Assembly (NCBI GenBank): GCA_030425185.1
Contig: JAUIAU010000024.1
Span: forward strand, 1 to 43,619
Direction of reading: 5' to 3'
Length of the DNA: 43,619 nucleotides
Source of the DNA: Alphaproteobacteria bacterium
Lineage (GTDB): Bacteria > Pseudomonadota > Alphaproteobacteria > Rhodobacterales > Rhodobacteraceae
Made by a program: the position numbers and the translations under genes. The notes beneath the pieces were generated by a model, which worked only from the letters and a program-made list of their open reading frames with translations, was not told where the DNA came from and ran no database searches. Shown here piece after piece: positions 24,395-31,836 of this stretch (position 1 is the first letter of the stretch; the number at the start of each line of letters is the position of its first letter).

Positions 24395-25582
24395 ATGCGC
24401 ACGCCCCGCCCCGCAACCCTGCCGACATCGGTCGGCGCCAACGCCGAACGCGCCCGAAATCACAATCGCCAGTTGATGCTGGAACGCATTCGTGACGCCG
24501 GGCAGATGGGGCGGGCAGAGATGGCGCGCGCCTCGGGTCTCAGCACGCAGGCGGTGTCGAACATCATCGCCGACATGCTGGAAGACGGCTTGATTCAAGA
24601 GGTTGGCCACCGCACCGGGGCGCGTGGCATGCCGGTCGTGCAATATGGCCTGAACCCCGGCGGCGGCTATGCCTTCGGTGTCGAGATCCGCCCGGACGCG
24701 GTATTTGCCGCCCTGCTGGATCTGTCGGGCAGGACCATCTTTTCGGCGCGCCGGGCACAGACGGCCAGCGGCCCGGACCCGGTGACCGAGACCGTGGTCG
24801 CACTGCTGAAAGAGGCGCTGGAGCAGTCCGGCGTGCCCATGACCAAGCTGCTCGGGGCGGGAATCGTTCTGCCGGGCCCCTTCGGGCAGACAGGTATTCA
24901 GAACAGCGGGTCCGAACTGTCGGGCTGGCGGGGAATTGACCTGGAACCTTGGTTCCAGGACGCCTTGCAGCTGCCCGTCTTCATCGAGAACGATGCCAAC
25001 GCCGCCGCCATCGCCGAGCGCGTGAAGGGCGCCGCCCTGGCGCTGGACAGCTATGCCTACCTGTATTTCGGGACCGGGCTGGGACTGGGTTGGGTGCACA
25101 AGGGCGCGCTTGTCACGGGCGCTTTCGGGAATGCGGGCGAGATCGGCCATATTGCCGTCCCGTACGATGGACAGACGGTGCTTCTGGAAACCGTGGTCAG
25201 CCGCCTGTCGGTCCAGCAGGCGCTGGCCGACGCGGGCATCCGCATCCGCGATGGCGAGGATCTGCAGTCCCTGTTCGCCGCCGGTGACCCGACCTTGATG
25301 GCGTGGCTGGACCGGGCGAAAGCCCCCCTGTCGGTTGCCATTGCCACCGTCGAGAACATGCTGGATCCGCAAGCGATCATCCTTGGCGGTGCGATGCCCG
25401 ACGGTATCCTCGATTACCTGATCGATGGGGTGCACCTGCCGGAAAAATCCGTCTCCAACCGCCAGGACCGGACCGTGCCGCGCCTGATCCGCGGAACCTC
25501 GGGGCGGATGACCGCCACCTTTGGTGCAGCGGCGCTGGTCATCAACCAGGCGTTCACCCCCACGATATCTCTTGCCAGCTGA
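24395..25582 (+). CDS. ROK-family transcriptional regulator
   Basis: A 395-residue repressor-like protein. An N-terminal winged helix (NRQLMLERIRDAGQMGRAEM, then GLSTQAVSNIIADMLEDGLI) is followed by a ROK sugar-kinase-like domain with ENDANAAAIAE and GNAGEIGHI. The ATP-binding DxGGT motif is replaced (FGVEIRPDAV) and the zinc cluster CxCGxxGC is missing (VPYDGQTVLL), so this is a sensor rather than a kinase. It probably binds a sugar or amino-sugar intermediate of the island pathway. It is divergent from the importer operon and followed, 6 bp later, by the deacetylase gene, so it likely regulates itself, the operon and the deacetylase. Confidence 0.94.
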   Translation: MRTPRPATLPTSVGANAERARNHNRQLMLERIRDAGQMGRAEMARASGLSTQAVSNIIADMLEDGLIQEVGHRTGARGMPVVQYGLNPGGGYAFGVEIRPDAVFAALLDLSGRTIFSARRAQTASGPDPVTETVVALLKEALEQSGVPMTKLLGAGIVLPGPFGQTGIQNSGSELSGWRGIDLEPWFQDALQLPVFIENDANAAAIAERVKGAALALDSYAYLYFGTGLGLGWVHKGALVTGAFGNAGEIGHIAVPYDGQTVLLETVVSRLSVQQALADAGIRIRDGEDLQSLFAAGDPTLMAWLDRAKAPLSVAIATVENMLDPQAIILGGAMPDGILDYLIDGVHLPEKSVSNRQDRTVPRLIRGTSGRMTATFGAAALVINQAFTPTISLAS

Positions 25583-25588
25583 GGTCTC

Positions 25589-27937
25589 ATGCCGACACCC
25601 GATCAGACGCGCATCAGCGCCGACCGCGCCCGCCCCCGGATCCTGGAAATGTGGTGGGCCCTGCGTCCGCTGACCAGCGTCGTGCGCTTCATGAACACCG
25701 GCGCGCACCCCGATGACGAGATATCCGCCATGCTGGCGGCCCTCGCCTTTCGCGACGGGATCAACCTGTCCTATGCCTGCTCGACCCGGGGCGAAGGCGG
25801 CCAGAACGACATCGGCACGGAATCCGGCGCCGATCTTGGTGCCCTGCGCACCCGCGAGATGGAGCGTGCCTGCGATGTGCTGAACATGCGCATGTATTGG
25901 CTGTCCGAAACGCCCGATGATCCCATCATCGATTTCGGATTCTCCAAGAGCGGTGTCGAAACCCTGGGCAAATGGGGCAAGGACCGCACCCTGGCCCGGA
26001 TCGTGGACATCATCCGGACGGACAAGCCCGATATCATCTGCCCGACCTTTCTGGATGTGCCGGGTCAGCACGGCCACCACCGGGCGATGACGGAAGCGGC
26101 GCATCTGGTCATGGCGGCGGCTGCCGATCCGGGCTTTGCCTCGAACCTGCCGCCCTGGCAGGTCGCCAAGCTCTATCTTCCCGCCTGGTCGGGTGCGGGC
26201 CAGGCCTATGACGACGACCTGCCGCCGCCGCCCGCCACCCTGACCATCCCGGGACGGGACAAGGACCCGGTCAGCGGCTGGAGCTGGGACCGCATCGGCC
26301 AGCAGTCGCGGGCCTGTCACCGGACCCAGGGGATGGGCCGCTGGGTGCCGGCTGGCGCAGGACGGGATTGGCCCCTGCACCTTGTGAAAAGCCATGTCGC
26401 CGGCCCGGATACGGGCCTGTGGTCCGGGTTGCCGCGTACGCTGGCGGACCTCGCTGACCTGCCCGAGGCCGCCGCGATCGCAGCACCGCTGCGCGCAGCG
26501 GGGGCCGCGATCGACGCGCTGGTCGCCGCCTTTCCGCGCTTTGACGCCATCGCCATGGCCGCGCGTGAGGCGCTGGTCCAGATCAGGGCGGCCCGGTCCG
26601 ACTGCCCCGAGGCAGCACGCGCCATGGTCCTGCACCGGCTTCAGGCCAAGGAAGACCAGCTTGGCCATGTCCTGCGACTTGCCCTCGGGATCGAGGCGCG
26701 CGCCCGCACCGCCGATCTGTGGCTGCATCCCGGTGACAGCACCGATCTTCACTTCGAATTCGACCCCGGCGACAGCGGGGCGCAGCTGGCCTTCGACCTG
26801 CCGCAGGGCTGGGCGGTTCGCGACGGGTCGCTGACGCTGACCCCCGGTGCCGCCCTGACCGACCCCTATCGGCCGGCCTATGATCCGCTGGTCCCCCCTG
26901 CCCCGGCCCTTTTGGTGCAGATGGACGGTGCAACGGCGCGCCTTGGCTTCGATGCCCCGCCGGTTGTCCTGCCCCCGGTTCTGGCCGACCTGTCCCCGGC
27001 GCGGGCCGTCGTGAATGTCGCACTGCCCGACCGGACGGTGTCGATTGCCGTCACCGGGTTGCGCCCGCAGGAGGCCGACGCGCAGCTTTCGGTGCCTGAC
27101 GGCTGGACCGCCACCCGGACCGCGCGCGGCTTTGACGTGACCTTGCCCGACCATCCCGACCCCGGCGTCCATGACCTGTCCCTGCTGCTCGGCGGACAGC
27201 CCGCCCGGACGGTCCGGCGCATTGCCCATGACCATGTCGATGCCACGGCCCGTGCCGAAGTCGCGCGGGTTCGGGTGCTGGTGGCCGATATTGCCCTGCC
27301 CTCGGCCCGGATCGGCTATATCGGCAGCGGCAACGACCACGTGGGCGACTGGCTGGCGGCGGTGGGGATGGATGTCACCCCGCTGGAGGACGCCGACCTT
27401 GCGAACGATGCGGCGCTGGCACGCTTCGACAGTCTGGTGATCGGCATCTTCGCGATGCGGTTCCGGCCCGGTCTGGCCGCAGCCATGCCCCGCCTGCACC
27501 ACTGGATCGAAAACGGCGGCACGCTGGTGACCTTGTATCACCGGCCCTGGGACAATTGGGACCCGCAGACCATACCCCCGAGACCGCTGGAAATCGGGAT
27601 GCCGTCGTTGCGCTGGCGGGTGACCGACGAGACCGCGCCGGTGACCCACCTGGTCGATCATCCTGTCCTGAACACCCCGAACCGCATCGGCCCGCAGGCC
27701 TGGGAGGGTTGGGTCAAGGAACGCGGTCTCTATTTCGCCAAGAGCTGGGATGCCGCCTACACCCCGCTTCTGGAGATGGCCGATCCGGACGAGGCCCCGC
27801 ATCGCGGCAGCCTTCTCGTGGCCGACATCGGGGCGGGCCGGCACATCCATACCGCGCTGATCCTGCATCACCAGATGGCGAACCTTGTTCCGGGCGCCTT
27901 CCAGTTGATGGCGAACCTGCTGCGCCCCCGCGCATGA
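25589..27937 (+). CDS. Large PIG-L (LmbE-type) deacetylase with C-terminal ThuA/GATase-like domain
   Basis: A 782-residue cytoplasmic protein (no signal peptide). Residues about 30-265 are a PIG-L zinc-dependent N-deacetylase: AHPDDE (39-44) supplies the metal ligands and catalytic Asp, and HGHH (161-164) supplies the second His. A helical and beta-sandwich middle follows (about 300-545). Residues about 560-780 look like a class-I-glutamine-amidotransferase/ThuA-like flavodoxin fold (RIGYIGSGNDHVGDWLAAVG, then NGGTLVTLYHRPWDNW and GRHIHTALILHHQ). Known PIG-L enzymes remove acetyl from GlcNAc conjugates (MshB, BshB, GPI GlcNAc-PI). Here it probably deacetylates the imported conjugate. A similar long architecture occurs, as I recall, in secreted Bacteroidetes proteins. 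Confidence 0.88.
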   Translation: MPTPDQTRISADRARPRILEMWWALRPLTSVVRFMNTGAHPDDEISAMLAALAFRDGINLSYACSTRGEGGQNDIGTESGADLGALRTREMERACDVLNMRMYWLSETPDDPIIDFGFSKSGVETLGKWGKDRTLARIVDIIRTDKPDIICPTFLDVPGQHGHHRAMTEAAHLVMAAAADPGFASNLPPWQVAKLYLPAWSGAGQAYDDDLPPPPATLTIPGRDKDPVSGWSWDRIGQQSRACHRTQGMGRWVPAGAGRDWPLHLVKSHVAGPDTGLWSGLPRTLADLADLPEAAAIAAPLRAAGAAIDALVAAFPRFDAIAMAAREALVQIRAARSDCPEAARAMVLHRLQAKEDQLGHVLRLALGIEARARTADLWLHPGDSTDLHFEFDPGDSGAQLAFDLPQGWAVRDGSLTLTPGAALTDPYRPAYDPLVPPAPALLVQMDGATARLGFDAPPVVLPPVLADLSPARAVVNVALPDRTVSIAVTGLRPQEADAQLSVPDGWTATRTARGFDVTLPDHPDPGVHDLSLLLGGQPARTVRRIAHDHVDATARAEVARVRVLVADIALPSARIGYIGSGNDHVGDWLAAVGMDVTPLEDADLANDAALARFDSLVIGIFAMRFRPGLAAAMPRLHHWIENGGTLVTLYHRPWDNWDPQTIPPRPLEIGMPSLRWRVTDETAPVTHLVDHPVLNTPNRIGPQAWEGWVKERGLYFAKSWDAAYTPLLEMADPDEAPHRGSLLVADIGAGRHIHTALILHHQMANLVPGAFQLMANLLRPRA

Positions 27938-28812
27938 CCGCGCCCGCGCCCCGCGACAACCTGCGCGGCGGGATCTGGCTGGTGTCGGACATGGCGCTGA
28001 ACATCTGGGCCCTGTCCATCGTCAAGGCATTGGGGCTGGGCTATGGCGCGTCGCAGATCGTGGCGTTGCGGGCCGGTGTCGGGCTGCTGATCATCGCCCC
28101 CCTGATCTGGCGATCCCGGCATGCCTTTCGCAACATCGACCATGTTCCGCTGCATCTGGTGCGGGTGGGACTGTCCGTGGTCACCCTGACCGCCAGCTTC
28201 TTCGCGATTTCCCGCGTGCCGCTTGCGGTCTTCACGGCGATGAACTTCACCCGCCCGCTGGTGACAATGGTGCTGGCGGCGTTGCTGCTGCGCGAAACCA
28301 TCGGTACGCGACGCTGGATCGCGGCAGGACTTGCCATGATCGGGGTGGTGCTGGCGCTGCAACCGGGCACCGCGCAGATGAGTTGGGGGGTGGCCGCCCT
28401 GGGCGTGGTGATCCTGACCGGATCCGGGGCGATCATCGTGACCCGGCGCCTGCGGGACGCGCCCGAGATCGTGATGATGACCTTCTATACCGCGGGTCTG
28501 GCCGTCGTGTCGGCACCGCTGGCGCTGCTGAACTGGCAACCGGTCGCCCCCGGCCATTGGCCGCTACTGCTGCTGGTGGGCGTTTTCGCGCAATCCGCGC
28601 AATTGTGTTTCCTGCGCGCGCATTATTTCGGCGAGGCCGGGTTCCTGTCGGTGCTGAGCTACCTCAGCCTCGTGATCTCGGTCAGCGTCGGCTATCTGGT
28701 CTTCGACGAGGTGCCTGACCTCCATTTCTGGATCGGCGCGGCGCTTGTCGTCGGGGCTGCCCTGTGGGTCACGTTGCGCGCGTCGGCCCCCGCCGCCGGG
28801 CCGCGTCGCTGA
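27934..28812 (+). CDS. EamA/DMT-superfamily transporter
   Basis: A 292-residue inner-membrane protein with ten predicted helices in two EamA repeats (first repeat ends near TMVLAALLLRETIG, second near SVGYLVFDEVPD). The E-x-x-x/ERP-like acidic residues at the end of each repeat are conserved family features. Such carriers usually export amino acids, amines or other metabolites. The ATG overlaps the deacetylase stop (ATGA), so it is made with the deacetylase and may expel a by-product of the pathway. It is the last gene of the island. Confidence 0.9.
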   Translation: MTAPAPRDNLRGGIWLVSDMALNIWALSIVKALGLGYGASQIVALRAGVGLLIIAPLIWRSRHAFRNIDHVPLHLVRVGLSVVTLTASFFAISRVPLAVFTAMNFTRPLVTMVLAALLLRETIGTRRWIAAGLAMIGVVLALQPGTAQMSWGVAALGVVILTGSGAIIVTRRLRDAPEIVMMTFYTAGLAVVSAPLALLNWQPVAPGHWPLLLLVGVFAQSAQLCFLRAHYFGEAGFLSVLSYLSLVISVSVGYLVFDEVPDLHFWIGAALVVGAALWVTLRASAPAAGPRR

Positions 28813-29136
28813 CGGCAAGGCCGGACGGGGTGGTGTCAACCGTAAGACATGACGTTTGAGAGGCTGGTCATCCTGTCCCTCTCATGCAATCTGTCCAACC
28901 AGATGGGTCAACGTTGCGGCTCCACTACAGTCACAGTTGGGCAACAACGCCCGACCAAGACACTGCGTCGCTTCTGGGCCGCCGTAGGTCCGCGGCGTTA
29001 GTGGGCCACTATGTGGGGCAAACCAAAAGACGACCAGAAATTCTTTTCTTTTCAATTGAATGTGACAGCGCCGACAGGACCTGCGCCCACCCTTCTCCGA
29101 CGACAAAGCCCCCGATCTTCTTCTCTCCCTATCCCG
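28813..29136. other. 324-bp gene-free junction with inverted repeats, possible mobile-element scar
   Basis: No gene is supported. TCAACCGT (28836-28843) and ACGTTTGA (28852-28859) are a near-perfect inverted pair in which TGTCAACC resembles the terminal bases of some insertion sequences. GAGAGG (28858-28863) and CCTCTC (28878-28883) form a hairpin beside it. The stretch 29030-29070 is AT-rich and unlike either flank. I read it as a scar at the right end of the island. An open frame at 28884-29189 has no ribosome binding site, runs into the kinase gene antisense and looks accidental. Confidence 0.45.
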
Positions 29137-30453
29137 TCAGAGCCCTACCCCATCGACCGATGGCTGCGGCAGGCGCAGGCGGACGGTGAAGCCCGCCGCT
29201 CCCTCGTCGAACTCCACGGTCCCGCCGTGCGCCCGGGCGACCTGGTCGACGATGGCGAGGCCTAGCCCGGTGCCCTCGCCCGTGCGGGCGGCGTTGCCGC
29301 GTGCGAACGGGGCCATCAGGTCCTGCCTCGCGGCCTCGGGCACCCCGTCGCCCGCGTCGCTGACCTCGAGCAGAAGCGCGCCGCCCTCGACCCGCGCCGC
29401 GAGCCCGACCGGCAGTCGCCCGTGCCGGAGCGCGTTGTTGAGCAGGTTCTCGAGCCCGCGCACCACCGCCGTTTCCCGGACAATGACCTCGACGTTGCCC
29501 GGCGGGCCGAGCGTGACGGCGTCCGGCTGATCGCAGCCCGCGATGGCCTGGCGCAGAAGAGGCCCGAGCGAGACCGTCCGCGTCGCTTCCGCCTCGAAGC
29601 CGCGCGCGACGTCGAGGAACTGCCCCAGCATGGTCTCGATACGGATCACGTTGCGCTCGGCCCCAGCCAGAAGGTCCGGGTCGGCAACTTTCAGCATGGC
29701 CAGCGACAGCCGCAGTTTCGTGAGCGGCGTTCTCAGGTCATGGCTGACCCCGGCGAGCATCAGGGCGCGGTTGGCTTCCGCCGCTCTCAGCCGTGCCGAC
29801 ATCCCGCTCAGGGCACGGGACACCGCCGCAATTTCTCGTGGGCGATCCATGTCGCTCTCGAAGAGATCCGCGGGGCTCGAGAGGCGCCCGACAGCGGTCT
29901 CCAGACGCCGCAGCGGCCGGACAACCCGCTGTTGCAGGGCAATGCCTCCGGCCAGGGCTGCGGCCAGGGCAATCGCAAAGGCAATCGCGAGACCCGCGAC
30001 CGGATCCGAGGCGGGCAGGTTCCGCAGGGACATCCAGTAGGGCTGATCCGCCGTCGGCATGCGCACCCAGACCCGCCCCTCGTCATCGACCCGGATGTTG
30101 GCGAGGTCGATTCCGTGCCGGTCCTCGAGCACGCGCAGGAAATAGCCCGCGAACCAGCTGCGCGGCCGGTTCGCGCCCTCGGGCGCCGCATCCGCGACCT
30201 CGACCTCGGGCGCCGCGTCCGCCCGCAGCGCCTCGGCGAAGAGGATCTGCTGGAATTTGTCCATCTGCTGGAAGGACAGGTCGAGACTCCGGATCATCTG
30301 GGCGGTATCGGCCGCCGACCGTTCGATCTGCGGGCGCAGGACGAGCGCGGTGATCAGGACGAGCGAGACCAGCAAGGCCCCGAGAATGGTGGCCGTCAAC
30401 ACCGCGATGTTCTGCTTGAGGAGCGAGTCAAGCACGGTCCGACACCAGGACAT
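29137..30453 (-). CDS. Sensor histidine kinase, EnvZ-like
   Basis: A 438-residue membrane kinase. Two membrane helices (about residues 15-40 and 152-175) bracket a periplasmic sensor of about 110 residues. Then come a HAMP domain (RVVRPLRRLETAVGRLSS), the H-box GVSHDLRTPLTKLRLSLAML, N-box ENLLNNALRHG, G1 DAGDGVPE and G2 GTGLGLAIVDQVARAHGG. The EnvZ-like HAMP and H-box suggest a partner of the OmpR-type regulator encoded just upstream. The ATG at 30453 overlaps the regulator by 26 bp; a GTG at 30435 (overlap GTGCTTGA) is an equally good start. The signal is unknown; the nearby EF-hand protein makes envelope or calcium stress a possible cue. Confidence 0.93.
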   Translation of the reverse strand: MSWCRTVLDSLLKQNIAVLTATILGALLVSLVLITALVLRPQIERSAADTAQMIRSLDLSFQQMDKFQQILFAEALRADAAPEVEVADAAPEGANRPRSWFAGYFLRVLEDRHGIDLANIRVDDEGRVWVRMPTADQPYWMSLRNLPASDPVAGLAIAFAIALAAALAGGIALQQRVVRPLRRLETAVGRLSSPADLFESDMDRPREIAAVSRALSGMSARLRAAEANRALMLAGVSHDLRTPLTKLRLSLAMLKVADPDLLAGAERNVIRIETMLGQFLDVARGFEAEATRTVSLGPLLRQAIAGCDQPDAVTLGPPGNVEVIVRETAVVRGLENLLNNALRHGRLPVGLAARVEGGALLLEVSDAGDGVPEAARQDLMAPFARGNAARTGEGTGLGLAIVDQVARAHGGTVEFDEGAAGFTVRLRLPQPSVDGVGL

Positions 30454-31135
30454 AGCCGACGCCCCAGACGGTCTTGATCAGGGCAGGCGCCTCGGCCGGG
30501 TCACCGAGCGACCGGCGCAGCCGGGCGATCTGGACGTCCACGGCGCGGTCCGTGACCTCGGCCTCACGCCCCAGGGCGCGCTCGATCAGTTGCGCCCGGC
30601 TGAGCGGCCGCCCCCGGCTGCCCGCCAGCGCCGCGAGCAAGGCGAACTCCCGGCTCGACAGGGACACCGGCTCTCCGCCGCGCGTCACCGTGCGGGTGGA
30701 ATGGTTGATCTCGAGCGAGCCCACCGCGACGACCTCATCCCGGCCGATGCCGCGCGGGGCCTGCGCCCGGCGCAGCACGGCGCCCAGACGCGCCACAAGC
30801 TCGCGCGGCTCGAAGGGTTTCGGGAGATAGTCGTCGGCACCGCTCTCGAGCCCGATGATGCGGTCGATCGGATCGCCCCGGGCCGTCAGCATCACGATGG
30901 GCGTCATGTCGCCGGCCGCCCGCAAGCGGCGGCAGATGGCGAGGCCGTCTTCGCCGGGAAGCATCAGGTCGAGCACGATGGCATCCGACGGATTGCGCAG
31001 AAGCTCCCGGTCGAGCGCGTTGCCGCCGTCGACGGCGCGGCACTCGAACCCGTGCTCGGACAGGAATCGGCGCAGCAACGCCCGCAGCTCGGGGTCGTCG
31101 TCCACGACGATCACTCTGTCCGGTTTGCTCACCAT
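30428..31135 (-). CDS. OmpR-family response regulator
   Basis: A 235-residue two-domain regulator. The receiver shows the acidic pair VDDDPELR, phospho-acceptor Asp in DLMLPGEDG, the Thr in LTARG and Lys in YLPKPFEP. The C-terminal winged helix reads SLSSREFALLAALAGSRGRP, RAVDVQIARLRR and IKTVWGVGYVLV, the OmpR signature. The ATG at 31135 gives a canonical start; the open frame continues upstream to 31813, antisense to the EF-hand gene, without support. It is divergent from the EF-hand/exporter operon and probably regulates it. Confidence 0.95.
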   Translation of the reverse strand: MVSKPDRVIVVDDDPELRALLRRFLSEHGFECRAVDGGNALDRELLRNPSDAIVLDLMLPGEDGLAICRRLRAAGDMTPIVMLTARGDPIDRIIGLESGADDYLPKPFEPRELVARLGAVLRRAQAPRGIGRDEVVAVGSLEINHSTRTVTRGGEPVSLSSREFALLAALAGSRGRPLSRAQLIERALGREAEVTDRAVDVQIARLRRSLGDPAEAPALIKTVWGVGYVLVSDRA

Positions 31136-31363
31136 GTCCCCGACCGTGCCATGCCAGCGGGCCCGCGGCCGCACGAAGATGTTGCAAACCGTGACAGCCG
31201 CCCCCCGCCGACACCGAGTGTCGCATCTTCCCCGCCCCCTGCAACAGCCCTGACATATCGCCCCCGCAGATGTCGGGCTGCCAGCGGCGGCGTGTGCCGG
31301 GAGGCTTCCCCGCCCCCTGCGTCCCCGATGCCCCCCAATGCCCCTTGATGCGAGGACAAGACG
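31136..31363. promoter_or_regulatory. Divergent intergenic region with 16-bp direct repeats
   Basis: CTTCCCCGCCCCCTGC occurs twice exactly, at 31227-31242 and 31305-31320, 78 bp apart. Between them lies the inverted pair GACAT (31252-31256)/ATGTC (31270-31274), and GACAC-CGA-GTGTC (31208-31220) lies to the left. The region separates the response regulator from the EF-hand gene. Direct repeats are the usual form of OmpR-family sites, though these are GC-rich and long. GAGGA at 31352-31356 is the EF-hand ribosome binding site. Confidence 0.5.
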
Positions 31364-31765
31364 ATGCTCCGAACGACCCTTCTGACCCTTGGCCTGATCT
31401 GCACCGGCCTGCCCGCCGCCGCGCAGTCCCAGGACCCGATCCAGCAGATCCTGGCGAACTTCGACCAGATCGACTCGAACGGCGACGGTGTCATTTCCCG
31501 TGCCGAGTATCTCGACCTCCAGGCCGCCCGCTGGCCGCAGATCGACCGCAACGGCGATGGCTACCTGACCGAGGATGACTTCCCGCGCTTCGCCGCGAAC
31601 CGCGCACGTCGGCAGCTGGCCGAGGCGTCCTATCTCGACGCGAACGGCGACGGCCGGATCAGCCAGAGCGAATTCGTCAACGGACCGGCCCCCGTGTTCC
31701 GCAATGCCGACAGCAACGCCGACGGCTTCCTGACCAGGTCCGAAGTGCAGGCGGCTGCCTCCTGA
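31364..31765 (+). CDS. Secreted EF-hand calcium-binding protein
   Basis: A 133-residue periplasmic or secreted protein. The signal peptide (LRTTLLTLGLICTGLPAAA) is cleaved near residue 20. Four EF-hand loops follow: DSNGDGVISRAE (37-48), DRNGDGYLTEDD (61-72), DANGDGRISQSE (92-103) and DSNADGFLTRSE (116-127). All have Asp at positions 1, 3 (or Asn) and 5, and an acidic residue at 12. It would bind several calcium ions outside the cytoplasm. It is 71 bp upstream of the exporter genes and divergent from a two-component system, which suggests envelope sensing or buffering linked to them. Confidence 0.93.
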   Translation: MLRTTLLTLGLICTGLPAAAQSQDPIQQILANFDQIDSNGDGVISRAEYLDLQAARWPQIDRNGDGYLTEDDFPRFAANRARRQLAEASYLDANGDGRISQSEFVNGPAPVFRNADSNADGFLTRSEVQAAAS

Positions 31766-31836
31766 GGCGCGGCCGGCCCGCGCGCCCCGGCCTGACCGGG
31801 CATGACCCCTCACACGTACCCGTCACGGAGGCCCCC

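Larger units (their letters stand above)
16650..28835. mobile_element. Putative genomic island carrying a sugar-conjugate catabolic cluster
   Basis: From about 16650 the base composition drops visibly (many 60-base lines are near 50-60% GC, against about 70% on both sides) and codon use relaxes. It rises again near 28.8 kb. The left edge interrupts the ABM gene. The right edge falls in a gene-free stretch with inverted repeats. All ten genes inside form one functional unit around a divergent ROK regulator. No integrase, tRNA or flanking direct repeat was found, so the boundaries and the mechanism are inferred. Confidence 0.5.

Noticed and set aside
24350-27871. 1173-codon minus-strand open frame opposite the ROK and PIG-L genes
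   Set aside because: The antisense translation is Gly/Arg/Gln-rich and has no motif, while both plus-strand genes have clear domains.
28884-29189. Possible small gene in the junction region
   Set aside because: No ribosome binding site, no recognisable motif, and its end is antisense to the kinase gene.
30428-31813. Longer start for the response regulator
   Set aside because: The extra 226 codons run antisense through the EF-hand gene; the receiver domain begins right after the ATG at 31135.
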